Positions 1 through 12,779 are shown, counted from the stretch's first letter. The stretch: DNA of 64,000 nucleotides from Calliphora vicina (GCF_958450345.1 NC_088780.1:4400501-4464500), one strand, 5' to 3'. A program made the numbers and translations. Notes: a model not told the origin generated them from the letters alone.

Positions 1-365
1 AAAAAAAAATTTTTGTTTTGGTTTTTTTCAATTTTTTTTTTTTAATATTTAGCGGAAAAAAAACTTTAGTGAAAAAAAAATTTGGGTTAAAATTTTTTTC
101 CGATTTTGACCCATTGTAGGTCCAACTTACTATGGTCTTATATACGTCGTTGCAATGGTCTTTGAAATATCTATCATTAGATATCCATATTGTCTATATT
201 TATGACTTAGTAATCCAGATATACATACATATGTAGGTAAAAAATAGAGGTTGTCCTGTTTTCTCCTTATATCTCAGCCATTTGTGGACCGATTTTCTCG
301 GAAAATTATATTGTAGAAATAACAAACTTATATATACCCTTCTCACGAAGGTGAAGGTGTATTAG
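1..365 (+). repeat. Dispersed repeat R1, copy a (cut by window edge)
   Basis: Positions 100-300 match four other regions of the window (39.07-39.56, 46.54-47.06, 48.99-49.38 and 62.35-62.56 kb). Shared blocks include 'cccattgtaggtcca', 'atctatcattagatatcc' and 'atatctcagccattt'. The copy ends near 340-360 in a 'acccttc...gaaggtg' motif that resembles the inverted termini of better copies. No coding capacity is visible. It is probably a non-autonomous transposable element; its class cannot be settled from this window. Confidence 0.75.
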
Positions 366-1020
366 TTTCACGACTTCTCTTTTGGCCTGACCAATGATTT
401 TATTTCGAAATTGTCAGTTACAGAACTAGTACAGAAGCGTTACGTAGATATCAAATATTATTTGGAGCCTTTTTTTGAAGCAGTTCTCTAATCATTGTTT
501 TTTAATCGAAATTTTTTATTTAAAAATTAATTCTATACAGAGTAATCGGAATAGCTTTGTAACCAAGAAACCAGTTCTTAAATAATTTTTATTTGAAATT
601 GTTTATTCCAGAACTAGTTCTAAATTAGCGTAATAAAAACATTTTAAGAATAGCTCTAGACTAGTTCTTTTATAAGTGATTTATAACTGAAATTATCACA
701 ATTGGAACTAGTTCCGAAAGCAGTTGACCAGTTCACTTTAGATTATATCTCTCGTTTAATATTAGATTTGCCTTTGTTAGAGTGTGAATACATATTATTT
801 GGATAGGTTCTGAAGCCAGCTATCTTTGGATAAATATAAGAATAAATCCACAACTTGTACTAGAACGCCGGAAAATAGTTTTAGTTTGGAATTGAGATCC
901 ATGATTTATATTCAAAATAGTCAGCTTTAGAACACATTATTTGGAGAGGTTCTGGAACGAGTTCTCTAATCATTGATTTTTATCTGAACTAGCTCTGAAC
1001 TTCTTAGAAATAGCTTAGGA
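366..1020. repeat. ACTAGT-core degenerate palindromic repeat domain
   Basis: Variants of 'ccagaactagttctg' and 'ggaactagttcc' recur roughly every 40-100 bp (for example near 424, 610, 660, 702 and 984). Half-sites such as 'accagttct' lie between them. The core GAACTAGTTC is self-complementary. No open reading frame of note is present. Confidence 0.55.
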
Positions 1021-1599
1021 ACCACATTTTGCATGGAATATTTGAAAAAACGTTACATTTTTTGAAAGGGTGCAAGGTTTGTGGAGCTTGTGAAGAGTAA
1101 ATATAAGCTTTTCATATAAGTATTTGGTATTCGCAAAAACCTTAGGTTTTGAAGATTGATATTCTAGTAAAATGAAATAATTTATGAATTTTTCGGATGT
1201 CATTTACCTTAAAAACTAAAAAAAATATACTATGGGGATTTTCCATGAAAAAAACTGTTAACAAGTTGTTTTTATTATATTCAAAATTTTATCACAAATA
1301 TAGCAGATATTTAAAACAAAATTTCGACCCTCCATAGGCCCGCCATATCTAAAAAACGAAACAAATATTGAGCAAAATAAAAAATATATATAAATAAACC
1401 TAAATATCTCTTGAACTATAACAGATAACTAACACTTGTAAGCGTATTTTTGTAGATATTCTCAAGTACTATTTAGGATCATTCGGATCATAAATGGATT
1501 TTTGGAGTTTTTTCGCCTACGAAGCTGAACAACTCTGCAAATAAACTCAAAAACACTTCAGCTCCAACATTGTTAAATTTCGAAATAGTTCCCGAGACA
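1021..1599. other. AT-rich non-coding stretch
   Basis: Only low-complexity AT-rich sequence is seen. The single open frame here (62 codons, minus strand) has no recognisable motif and is judged spurious. Confidence 0.5.
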
Positions 1600-1614
1600 T
1601 CAAATTAAACCACT

Positions 1615-1725
1615 ATGCAGTGATCGGCATAAAGAGAACATTACAATAACATGTTATTTACTTTCTTTCCCTAGTGTAATCTGACCAGCTATTGATTGTG
1701 ATTTGTGTATTTGTTCGTTGACACT
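1615..1725 (+). repeat. Dispersed repeat R2, copy 1
   Basis: The blocks 'cataaagagaacat' and 'gtaatctgaccagct' followed by 'attgtgattt' recur in inverted orientation at 38941-39030. The copy here has about 20 extra bases between the two blocks. The family is unidentified. Confidence 0.6.
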
Positions 1726-4629
1726 CGTGTTATTTACAGGTGGCTCTGAGTGCCAACTATTTGTAAAAATACCAGATTTGTAAAAACTCCTTGCTGTACC
1801 ATCTTTAGTTTTCAACTACCTCAACACAGAAAACTACACTAGTCTCTTGTATACAACTTACCATAAATTAAGCTGAAAATCTACAATTCTTAAAGGGTTT
1901 TTGTTTATTAATTTAAGAAAAAAAAATAAAAGAGAAAAATAACAAGAAACTAATCTCAAAATCTGTGTGATTAAAATAAGAAACAACAAGAAAAAAATAT
2001 AAAGGGATTGCATTCATCCTAGGTATCGGTTTACACTTGTTCTTTTCAACATAATCAAATTACCAGGTTACTTTAATTACAATTTTATAACCCAAGAAAA
2101 TATTGTATAAAATAAAAAAAAGCAGAAACATTTTCTTTAAAGTTTATGGCACTAAACTTGAACTTGCCTTCTTAAACAACAATAATAAAAATGTAACTTT
2201 AAAACCAGCAACAAATACAAATAAATTTATATGGTTAAGTGTTGCAAGAACACTTTGAACAAAAATTTAATTTAAATAAAGAAATTAAATTTAAAATAAC
2301 AATAAAAACTGGCCATATGCCAATGACCGTTATATGAAAACAGTGTTTTTTGGTTTTCATATCCAACAAATTCATTGTGTTACATTAATCTATTCATTGT
2401 AACTATAGCTGGTTAGTCTGGCAGTTAGTTTGTCATTTAGCTACTTAGTGTTTTATTTGTTTGGCTTAGCTGCAGGGCAGTTTTATTAAAAGAATGACTT
2501 GTCTTGGTTGTTTTTTACTTTAAATTCTCAGGTATTTGAATACTTATTGAAAATGTAACCGTAATTTATTTCTGTTGTTTTCCTCTACTTCTAATCATGT
2601 TGCAGTTGTAGCTTGTTATTATGATTCTTATTCCTGCTGCCGTTCAACTATCTTTAAATCGCCACTGTATATCTGGCTATCTTTTACATTTTTTTATAGT
2701 TTTTTATAGTTTAGTGTCTATAGTTATAGACAAGACTTTGTTTTAGTTACAGCTTGTGTTTGTTGCCTTTGGTTTGTTTTTATATTTAGCCATATTTATA
2801 TTGTAGTTGCAACCATAAACACTTTATTTATGGTGTCTGCTGCCACACATGCCTTAACCATAGATATCTATGTATGTTGCTATTTACGAGTATGTCTATC
2901 TATATCTATGTATCTAAATATGTCTGTTTGAGTATGAGTGTTTATCTAACCATGATTGTGTGGAGAATAAGAGTAAAATGCTGCATTTACCGCTTATTAA
3001 ATCGTGGTAATTTTCGTATCAACAGTTTTAGATCAATACTTAAATATATGTTTTGCAAGAACAAAAGTCTGTAGCTTAGAAAATTATATTTATCTTAGCA
3101 AATCATTATTTAGAAAAACAGAATACTAAATTTAGTATTTTCTATGCATAAGTAGTTAATTTCGTTTAAAGGAAATGTCTTAATTTTAAGGTTAAATAGC
3201 AGAAATGCAAAAAAAAACTGTGAAGAAATAGAGTCACTCAAGAAAGTGGCAATAAATCTGTATCTTCTAAACTACTGATGCGATTGCAAACTGATATATA
3301 AAAGAATCGTAGTGAAGGACATAAGCTTTCAGAAAATTAAATTTGTGATTACCCCGTTAGAACACAAGATGAGATATATGGTGTCAAAGTTGCAAAACTT
3401 TATAAAGCTTGTAACTTGTATAAATATGGACCGATTTCAAGAAAAATTAAAAACAAAGAAAATCCTGTTTTTTTCCTAAGCTATCTCTTTAAAAATATCA
3501 TATTATTTCGAAAATAACACTTAAAAAGTTGTTTTTTTTTTGCAAAATCTCAATTTTTTTGGCAAAAATTCCCAAATTTTTTTTTAAAAATTGTTAAAAA
3601 TTAATTTATTTTCCTAAAGACAATACTCCAAGCAATCAAGAAAATATATTTAAAAAAAAAACAGTTGACAACATTGCTGGTCTGCTAGGTTTTCAAAGTT
3701 GAAACTTTAAACGCGTATTCTTAAGTAAGTGTCAAAACAGTATTACAATTGTATAACGAGCAAACCTTAAAAAATAAAGTTATAAAGTATTTCAAAAATG
3801 GCAAATGTAGCCCAAGTTAAGTAGTTTTATGACAAATTTTTGAATTTTATTTTTGTTGAGTCCTTGTCATAATTCTTGATATTGTGATTGTGAAGTTTTA
3901 TAGTCTCGCCATAACCTATAAGTTCCGTGGACCAAAAGTTGTGTTTGGAAACGAACTTGCATGGAAGTTTAAATGTGGAAGTGTTCGCCAAAGTGTGTAT
4001 TTTGAGTGTATATTCATATCTCGCCAGCATTTTTCAGCAAACACCCACAATTGTTATTTTATTTTAGCACAATTTTTGATTACCCGTACCGAAATGCTTT
4101 CGAATTGGACAACTAACGGGAGCAAATATGATGTACTAATAGAGTGGGTTCTTTAAAAACATCAATAAAAATCTGAATATTAATAAAACAAAAAATCAAA
4201 TAAAACAAATATATATAATTTTCTTTTACATATAAAAAAAGAGTTCAGTTTGGATACCTTCCCATTTAGTGGGCGTAGAGTGTGGGCGTGGTCCAATTGA
4301 CTATTTTTTGTTTAAATTTATTTATATGCCATGGACATTAAATGTGCTGAAATTAAAAGCTCTGACATGATGATTTTAATTTATGCCATAAAAACTGGAT
4401 TTGAAACCATAGTGTAGTGATGAAAAAGTCGATGTTATGAAATGAAGATGACAAATGTTCAAATTTGTTTCAAAGATTAAAAAAAAATTGATATTTTTAT
4501 ATATTTTAATGTTTAAATCGATATAGACATATACCCTACTGCAGATCGATTTTTTTTTAAGAAAATTCTATGTTTATCATTCATCATTAATAAGTGAGAG
4601 TATTATTATATACAAGTGTGGGTTTTTGC
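1726..4629. other. AT-rich non-coding stretch
   Basis: No gene or transposon is recognised. Around 3255-3420 there is weak similarity, on the same strand, to 38810-38930 ('taaactactg' and 'gcaaact/gtaaact'), which may be an old R2-related piece. Two overlapping frames near 3.83-4.16 kb (67 and 90 codons, opposite strands) have no domain signature and lack splice or promoter support. Confidence 0.5.
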
Positions 4630-4639
4630 ATTAAAACTT

Positions 4640-5185
4640 ATTTTTTAGTCTCCTTTGAGCACTAGGCAAAGTTTTGTCTGAAGTTTCTCCAATTTTTTTC
4701 CTTCCAAAAAATAAGATTTGTCGAGGCCATCAAAATATGTATTTTTTGTGAGATGATTTCATCGTTGTAGTCAAATCTCTTTCCACCTAGACATTTCTTC
4801 TGGTTTGGAAACTAGACAAACGCACTCGGTGCTAAATCCGGAGAATAGTTAGGGAGAAGAGTGAACACTTCGTAGTTTAATTCATGAATTTTTGCCAAGG
4901 AAACTTAACATGTGTGTACCCATCTTGCCTATGACTACTTGCACAACCTCTCGCACTTTCAATCTCCGATCGGCAAACACCATAAAGTGATTTTTTCGAG
5001 TGTAGAGATCTCAACTGGGCATCCAGAAAGTTCGGTATTTTTCGTGCTTCTTCGGTAAATCAGTAAATCACTTTTTTACCATTGAAATTGATGGTGCAGA
5101 GTTTCCATAGTATCAAGCTTAGTATCAATAATGCTTAATAAGGACACGAAATTCACTTTTTTCCAATTTATCCTCAAGTCATGAG
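4640..5185 (-). pseudogene. Degenerate mauritiana-type mariner transposase remnant
   Basis: On the minus strand, broken frames give transposase-like pieces in the correct order. They are an N-terminal 'KKVNFVSLL...' (for the usual KSEFRVLI), 'GCPVEISTLEKI', 'FADRRLKVREVV' (second helix-turn-helix region), then after an internal deletion 'NYSPDLAPSAF' and 'LGGKRFDYNDEII'. The last two correspond to the segment holding the third catalytic aspartate region (YSPDLAPSD) of mariner transposases. Several frameshifts, stops and a missing central part show that it is long dead. The termini were not found. It resembles the mauritiana group more than the irritans-type copies at 52.9-55.3 and 61.9-63.7 kb. 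Confidence 0.7.
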
Positions 5186-5418
5186 GTATCAGCTATCAGT
5201 GGCTATCACAAACTATATGACTTTGCTTGTTGAAATTTTGACAGGAGTCAACGGACATATGCCTGTTGGCAGGAGCAGTTTTGCCCTTTCAGTTAAGAGC
5301 CGGGAAATTCATGTATAAATAGCTCTATTCAATACACATTAATGTAGCATTCCAAATTGTTATTTTACAATAGGAATAACGAGTGCAAATTTTCAATGTA
5401 TTATCTGCCAAATACATA

Positions 5419-5626
5419 CAGTGAGCCTCAAAAGTGAGTATACACCAAAAATTATTAGATTTTTTTTATGAAAAAGAAAATCCTAAAATTTATTCATCGA
5501 TTAAAATTTTTAAGTTTGCGTTTGTTGGAGATTGGGTTGAATGATAGATTCGCTTGTGAAAAAAAAAGATTTAAGTCGGAAAAAGCAAAAAATTCGCAGG
5601 TGTTTACTCACTTTTGAGGCTGTGTG
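5419..5626. mobile_element. 208 bp Tc1-type MITE
   Basis: The ends are inverted repeats: 5' CAGTGAGCCTCAAAAGTGAG and, read from the other side, CACACAGCCTCAAAAGTGAG. They continue as 'tatacacc' and 'taaacacc'. TA dinucleotides flank both sides (5417-5418 and 5627-5628), as expected for Tc1/mariner insertion. The interior is non-coding, so this would be a non-autonomous derivative that depends on a Tc1-like transposase supplied elsewhere. Confidence 0.8.
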
Positions 5627-5639
5627 TATTTAAAGAAAA

Positions 5640-6055
5640 TTGAAAACAACATTTGAAAAATATCAAAAAATATCATTTTGGACCAAAACTCTGGTTCTAC
5701 TTGACCGATTTTGCCCATTTTCAATACCAACATAACTTCATCCCCCAAGTCCTTAAAGGTAGGCCAGATGGTAAGAATTACTTTTGTGGGTCAGCGATGA
5801 ATATTTCGACGGAATGACAAAATCAATAAAATAATAATACAAATCTCACATCGATTATTTGAAATTTCATTCCAAATTATAATAAGGATATTTACTGGAA
5901 TGAATTTGTGGATTGGGGAGCAAATTTTGTAAAAATAGTAAAATTTTCCGTTGCATAAAAATTTAAAATATTGTTACCAAATTGCACTATCAATTTAAAG
6001 GTCTGTTACGACTGCTTGCAAAATTTATAATGTTTTTAAACATTTCCATCAGTAG
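5640..6055 (+). other. Non-coding stretch with a diverged R1-like piece
   Basis: Near 5787-5825 the bases 'gtgggtcagcgatgaatatttcgacggaatgacaa' (in two parts) resemble the R1 segment that reads 'gtcgcaaatg...acggaatgaga' in copy c. The rest is AT-rich with no gene. Confidence 0.4.
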
Positions 6056-6265
6056 AAACTTCTACTTATCAACAATGTTGATAAGAGGCTGTTATTAACA
6101 TTGTTTATTAGTACACACATAGAAAAAATATAGTTGTGCATGTTTACTGTAACTATTTCAAAATTGTTAAAAGATTTTTAACAATATTATAGTCACAGTA
6201 ATAATTTATATGATTGTGGTAACCATAATATGATTAACTTACAATCACATGATTGTGTCAATCAT
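6056..6265. repeat. Hairpin-rich stretch, possible MITE remnant
   Basis: 'cttatcaaca' is followed almost directly by 'tgttgataag' at 6066-6087, a near-perfect 10 bp stem. Further inverted pieces follow ('attgttaaaa...tttttaacaat' and 'acaatcacatgattgtgt'). Clear termini or a target duplication could not be assigned. Confidence 0.4.
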
Positions 6266-6734
6266 AATATCCATTTCAACCAACACAATGTCTAACTGAA
6301 GTTTCATCTCATTTAGACACTAATTTTTAAACAGAAATCTTATGATTTGAAATTTAAACTTTGACCTTCTTCTTTATATATATATAATTCTTCTGTACGT
6401 GTGTTAGTCGATGGAATTTGTTGTGTGTTTTTGAATGGGACCCTGGATGGTTTAGATTCACAATTGACCTATATAGGTACAATGAGCATGGTACCTCCCA
6501 TACAAAGTAAAAATTTATAAATGCATATCTGGAGCAGTATTATAATGGGTGTCTTCAAACTTTGTGTGAGCTATGGCAGAACAACGTTTTTTATAAATTA
6601 GGTGAAATTTTCTATAATCTGGGTTATAATATTCCGCCACCTTTTTATTAAAATAAAGCATCTCTTCAATAAAACATTGCACTTTCCGGGAAAGTTGTTG
6701 ACATCAATAATAAAAAAGGAATTATACTGTACGG

Positions 6735-6795
6735 ACATACATTGCTAAATTGACTCTACTTTATAAGGATCCAGAATCTATATACTTTATAGGGT
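6735..6795 (+). repeat. Diverged R1-like 3' fragment
   Basis: 'tgtacggacat' followed by 'ggatccagaatctatatactt' (read in two parts) resembles the R1 segment 'cagacggacatgg ... gatccagaatatatatat'. It is short and mutated. Confidence 0.45.
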
Positions 6796-8689
6796 AGCAA
6801 AATAATATATGAATAAAAAGTAATAGAAATTACAAACTGAATGACAAATTGATTGACGACAGTGTTGAAGTGTAGTAAGTGTTGAATAAAAATTCCAAAA
6901 GTTGAAATTATTGCGAAACCTGCTGCTTATTATAAAGTCGAATGTGTTGAGTAATTGTAATTGTAATTCAATTAAATAAAACAATAAATGAGCTCTCAAT
7001 TGAACTAATGAACGCAAAAAAAACACAAAACTTATTAAAAATGACATAATAACAGTAAAACACTAGAAAAAACAAACAGATAGTAAATAAAATAAACAGG
7101 AATAAAACTTAATTAAAAACACACCTATTAAGTGTAAAAATGTAGAAGAAGAAAAAAACACCGAAGTAGAAGCAACGACAGGCCGCATAAACAATGTGTT
7201 AAAATGGACTTGCCACGTTGTCATTTAAGTCTTTATAATTACAGACGTATGCAGTGTTGCTAAGCTCTCTACAGCTGCAACATTTTTGTTTTTCGCAGTT
7301 TTGCTTTAACTGAGCTTAAAAAAAAGTGTGTGAGAGAGACAAGTGGTTAAAAAAAAAACGTTTAACTGTCACTAAAACTCAAAGTTAAACACTTAAGTAC
7401 ACACCACACACACATGCAAAACACTAATACAGACAAGTATTTTGCCAGTATGTGTCTGTATCTGTGTAAATGTTTGCTAATCAGTGCGTATGAGTTTTAT
7501 GCAACAAGTTAAACCAAAACAATTATTGATTGCGTAGTTGTTGCAAGACACACAATTTATTAACTGGAATTTTTGTATTGTGGTTGCTGCTTGTTGTTGT
7601 TTGTAATTTTTAACAACTGCAACAACATCAACACTCTGTATTTAAGCATAATAATAAAAACGGGAGGAGTATTATTGCCAAAGATTTTGTTGTTTTTTAA
7701 ATACCCGTATTTTTATTGAGGCAACATTTTGATGAACAACAGAAACAACAAAAAAACATCCTCTTCAGGAAAAACAAGTTGGGATGTTACTGTTTGCAAA
7801 TATGGGTCTATAGTGTTACGAGGGAAACAAATTGTTTAATAACTATTAACTTGTTTTAATTTGTACCTACTTTTTTCAGCTTTTCAGTTTTTACAGTTAA
7901 GTTTTGTTTGCTGTTTCAGAGTAAAAAAAAAATTAAGATTTACTGGCTGCTCAAAAAATCCTACAGGAAAAACTTGGCCATAAATTTTAAGTAGGCACAC
8001 TTTTTATCTTATAAATAGATTTAGGTGTCATTTAAAAAAGCATTGATCTACTTTTAAGTGTTTGTAAGTTGATTAAAAGTGCTGGTTGATTTGTAGGTAA
8101 ATGATTTCATTTCAAAGAAATTAGCACAATTTTTAATCTAGTTTGTATTCAATTAAAAGCACTAAAACTTGAGCTAAAATTTAATGAATAATATTTTTTC
8201 ATTTTACACTTAATTAAGGCTTTTTAAACTATTGGTCCAACCTGAAGCTTAAAATCAATATAAGGGGAGTTAATATTTTAGAATATGATTGTTGGATATG
8301 TCTTGGGTACTACAGTTAGCCAAAGTAAACCATTTGTAAAAGCTTTTATTGTTTGATAACAAATATAAATCTTATACATAAAGTACAAACCAGATCTGTA
8401 CAAAATCTGCATAGATCAGCATTTATGTTTTCCAAATCATATTTGCAGAAATGCCACACTAGGGCAACTAAAATGTTTCAAATTATTTTAAATAAAAATT
8501 AGATTTATGCTAAAAGAGCTCTATCATCTTCAACGATTTGAAAACTATTTAAAATTAAAAATTTAAGTTTAAATTTTAGGCACTTATTTTTTACATATTT
8601 GCCTAATAATTATGTATACTCCTCCCCAAACTAATAAAAGTTAGTTATTTCACCAAATTTCGCAATATGAAATATTTTCTGAGACAAGC
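6796..8689. other. AT-rich non-coding stretch
   Basis: No gene is recognised. There are GT/CA-rich runs near 7.33-7.48 kb and CAA/TTG microsatellite runs near 7.58-7.64 kb. A minus-strand open frame at 6787-7047 (86 codons) is phenylalanine/leucine-rich in the way AT-rich non-coding DNA gives, and is rejected. Confidence 0.5.
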
Positions 8690-10425
8690 TTAAAAAAATT
8701 TTTAACAAAACATTTACAATGTTTTTTTAGCAGTTTTTAATAAAGCTTTTTATCACAAAAGTATTGTTTGAAAAAAATTATAAAAAAATTTCTTTCTACA
8801 AAAATTCCTTTAACAAATATTAAAAATAAGCAGCCTAACTACGAAAGCCTTAAAATCGATTTTAAGTCCATAAAGTTGACTATTATTTTAAATTTCGTAC
8901 CATAAAACAAATTTCAATTATAATTTAAAATGTTGTTTTATTATTTCAAAAAAAAAGCTTTTTGTTTTGAACTTTTACGTACAATTTGTTTTTATAATTT
9001 TTTTAAATTTCTGCTTTTTATTTACATTCATTGAAAAATATTTTCAATTATTTGAATGTATATGTTGGAAAAAGTTTTGAAGCTTTTTTCAAATAAATAC
9101 AAAAGTTCTATTTTAAAATAAAGTCGACTTTAACAAAAATTAACTTTAAAAATTCTTTCATAGTTAGGGCCAAGGTTTGTAAATGCAATTCTGTTACAAA
9201 AAATCTTTTTACCTGAAAAATAAAAAAATCAAAAAAGCAACAACTAAACTTTTTTAGCAAAAAGTTTTTTTAACAAAAAAATAATCTAACAAAAACATGC
9301 TTAACAAAAAAGTTTTTAACAGTAAAAGTTTTTTAAGAGAACTTTAATTTAAAGTATTTTAACTGAAAAACGTTAATATAAAGCTTTATTTAAAATAAAT
9401 CTAATCCTCTACAAAGAGGAAAGCTATAATATAAGCTTTTTATGTGAAAAGCTTTAATTTAAAGCTGTATAAGAGAAAAAGCTTTGCCCCCTTATTCATA
9501 ATAAATTTTTCTTTTATAAACCTGTAATAAATTTAAAAATTGATTATGAATAAGGCATTTAATATAAAGCTGTGCAAGAGAAAAAACTTTAATATAATTT
9601 TCTTCAAGAGAAAAAGCTTTAATAAACGTTTTTCAAATATAAGCTTTAACGTAAAGCTTTTTAAGAGAAGAGCTTCAATAAAGCTTTTAAAAGAAAAAAA
9701 ATTATTTTAAAAGAAAAAAAAGCTTCAATATAAATAATTTTAAGGGACAATAGAGCTTAAAAATCTTTATTAAAGCTTTTTATCTTAAAATGCTTTATAT
9801 TAAAGATTTTCTGCTAAAAACTTTTTACCGGAAAAGCTTGTAATTAAAACTTTTATACTAAAAAGCTCTATATTAAAACTTGTCCTTTAAAATAATTTGT
9901 ATTGAAGCTTTTCTCTTAAAAGGCTTTACATTCAAATATTTGATAAACCTTTAATAAAGCTTTTTCTCTTTAAAAATTGTATATCAAAGCTTTTCCCATA
10001 AAAAGCTTCAAAATTTTAGATTTATTTGAAATATTTTGAAATTATATGATTTTCAATAAAAAAAATTCATATTAAAGTTTTTCTTCTAAAAAGTTTTATA
10101 TTGAACTTTTTACCTAACAACCTTTATATTGAAGCTTTTCTGTTTAATTTTTTTTTTTATAATTCTTTATTTACAATCTATCCATTTAAGGATAATAAGT
10201 AAATTAGATACAATAATGTTTTATTAATTTTAAAAAGTTTATGTTTTTTTAGAGTAGTTTTTGATGTTTTTTCTGTTAAAAAGTTTTACATTGAAGTTTA
10301 TTGTTAATAATCATTTATTTAAAGAATGTCTCCCAAAAAGCTTGAAGGTTTAATATTAAAAAGCTTGATATTAAAGTTTTTCTGCTCAAGCTTCTAGCTT
10401 TATAATAAAGCTTTTTATTATAAAT
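8690..10425. repeat. AAAGCTTT-core degenerate palindromic repeat domain 1
   Basis: Dozens of variants of 'aaaagcttttt' and 'aataaagctttt' are spaced about 20-45 bp apart, often as 'gagaaaaagctttaata' or 'aaaaagcttta-tattaaag'. The core is self-complementary, so the array reads similarly on both strands. No consistent unit length is maintained. The same word dominates four other domains of the window. Confidence 0.75.
9490..9555. repeat. 66 bp hairpin element with a partial copy elsewhere
   Basis: 'ccttattcataataaatttt' at 9490 is the inverted form of 'aaaattgattatgaataagg' ending at 9555, with one mismatch. It sits inside the AAAGCTTT domain and breaks its pattern. The right half, 'taaatttaaaaattgatt' followed by 'atgaataag', recurs at 21966-21992. 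It may be a very small MITE. Confidence 0.5.
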
Positions 10426-11385
10426 ATGTATACATATATTTTTCGATTAGAATGAATGTTTTCAAGTTTTTTTTTTTGAAAACACTTCATTTTAAAAATT
10501 TTCTAAAACAAAATTTTTAAAAATGAAACGAATTTTTTTCCAATTAACTTCCCTTTTCTTTGTGGGTGTAAAAGTTCTTTATCAATACCTACATTTAATT
10601 GTTAGTTTCATTGCATTATTTACGAGTACATATTTTCTTATGTGCTTTCTGTTTGTTATTTAAGTGTTCATACTTTTTCTTTCGGCTTAATTACACTATT
10701 TAGATAAAGTCTAAAAATTAACATTAATCGTCACGGTTCTATATACAACACTCTAGCAATAAAAATACCAAAAAAACAGCCACAATAACAACATTACAGC
10801 ACACAACAATTTAACTTTGTGCAACATTCAAGCAAAAAACCATACAACACTTGTTTGTATCAGCAGAAGACACTCTTATAATACATTCAACTGAAGCCAA
10901 GATGCCAGGAGAAAGTTCAAGTTCTTTAAAAAACATTTTTAAAATAAAAATAATGAAAAAAAAAACAAAGTTGTTTTTATTTTTGTTAAAAAGGCAATTT
11001 TCTTGAAAAAATGTTTTCATTTGGTAAAATAATATTTAAAATTTCAATTGTTGAGAGTGTCTGTCTTATCAGTAAAAGTACCCAGTTCGTGTTGCTTTTT
11101 TTTTAAGAGTTGCTGGTGGTGGTGTTGGTGATGTTGTTGCAGAGACAAATGATGCCTGCCTGGGTGCCTTGTAAGTCGGTGTTATAAATGATTATGTATG
11201 ACTGGATCATATGATCCATACGAAAATAAATAAATAAAAAAAGAAATAAACTCATACAGCAACATTTTAAGTATGAGTGACTGAATGACTGAATACTGGT
11301 ATAAGTGGCGGCAATTACTTTCGCTTTTAAGAGGAAATATTAGTTGCTTGTTATTGTTGCTGCTGTTGCTGTTGCTATTATTATG
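10426..11385. other. AT-rich non-coding stretch
   Basis: No gene is recognised. A TGG/TTG-rich run is at 11.11-11.15 kb and a GCTGTT microsatellite at 11.35-11.38 kb. A minus-strand open frame at 10811-11020 (69 codons) has no motif. Confidence 0.5.
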
Positions 11386-11389
11386 TTAA

Positions 11390-11889
11390 CCCGGCAATTC
11401 CCATACCCTCGCCAAAAGGAGAAACAATTTGTTTTTATAAAAAATAGTAAAAATACGTCTAGTTTACACTATAAATATGTTTAAAATAAAAAAAAAATAT
11501 AGCTAGTTCCGATTTTATAGCGGGGTCACCAATAGGTGACACTGGGCAGAGAAAAAATAATTTTCTAAAAATACTTGCTGATATTGTTAGCCTGGATATC
11601 TAGCAGTATTTATTAAAATAAATTATTGTGATACTTAACCGTTTGGCATTTATATAACAACTTATTTATCATAAGACACACACCAGTATGTTAAAATCAA
11701 AAACACTGCTTAAAGATTTTTAAAAATCCCCTAGTTAATAAAATTCTAGCGTTGCCAAAATAAAATCAGATATAAAACAGGATCTTGTCTGTATATAAAT
11801 AATATCAATATTTATCAGTGATATCTGTTTCTATGTTTAAAACTACCGTTAATCTTTGTCACCTGTAGGTGACACTGGGAATTGCCGGG
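11390..11889. mobile_element. 500 bp piggyBac-type MITE with TTAA duplications
   Basis: The left end CCCGGCAATTCCCA and right end TGGGAATTGCCGGG are a perfect 14 bp inverted repeat. They are flanked by TTAA at 11386-11389 and 11890-11893. A TTAA target plus termini starting CCC is characteristic of the piggyBac superfamily. A subterminal motif 'aggtgacactggg' occurs next to the right end (11868-11879) and again inside the left part (11532-11544). 'gtcaccaataggtgac' and 'gtcacctgtaggtgac' are themselves palindromic. No transposase frame is present, so this is non-autonomous. Perfect ends suggest fairly recent movement. Confidence 0.88.
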
Positions 11890-11893
11890 TTAA

Positions 11894-12779
11894 AAACCCA
11901 AAATTACAAGTGATAACAATTTATTTTGCTTTTAAAATATAAAAAATACACCATCTACCTTATTTTAAACAATATTTACATACAAAATTACAAGAAAACT
12001 CTTAAATCGGCGGATGAAAACAAAAACCAGGGTCAATGACATTTTTTTTCACTTTTACATAGAATAAAAAGCAACAAAAACACACAAATTAATTATTAGT
12101 TATTAAAATATTTAACTAATTTGTTTAATTAACATTTTAAATTGTTGGCCCTTTTTTTACAAAAAATAAAAAATTTGGTTAATCATTGTTTCTTTTAAGA
12201 GCAGAATTTATGATGGATGGCTTTTGTGTTATAAATTTTTAAATGTTTTTTTTTTATTTTGAGGTTTTAAAATTTTTATCGTCATCATCATCATTAATCA
12301 TGTCCATCAACGATGTATCAGAGAAAGTCTATTTGAACTTTGAAAACTAAAAATGAAATGATGACATTAATTTTGCATATTATGGGTAATAAAATGTCTG
12401 AATTGTGCTGTGCTGTGTTGGCCATGCAACAGTTTTTATTATCTGTTTCTTTTTTTTTTTCTTTATAGAAAATGAAAAATTATTATTTGCATTATATTTA
12501 AATACATTGTAGTTAGTTTTCCGTTAATAAAAAAATAGGTTTAAAAACCACCTACTTTTAAGAGCAACATTAACAATCGTGATTATTTATTGTTTGCGGA
12601 AAAGTAAGTACTTTTGAAAATGCCGATATTACGTTTAAGTACATAGTATATATTTTTATAGGTTTTTTACTATAATTAGAAATTTATTGCTAGAAAATGA
12701 AAATAGTAAAATTACAATATTATGTATGAATAAAAGACTAGTTATTCCACATTGCAGTTCATTCGGCTATATTAGAGAA
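11894..12779. other. AT-rich non-coding stretch
   Basis: Nothing beyond homopolymer-rich AT sequence and a short ATC run near 12.28 kb is seen. Confidence 0.5.

Noticed and set aside
3884..4156. 90-codon plus-strand open frame
   Set aside because: It overlaps another frame on the opposite strand, has no known motif, no promoter and no splice sites, and the composition is that of surrounding non-coding DNA.
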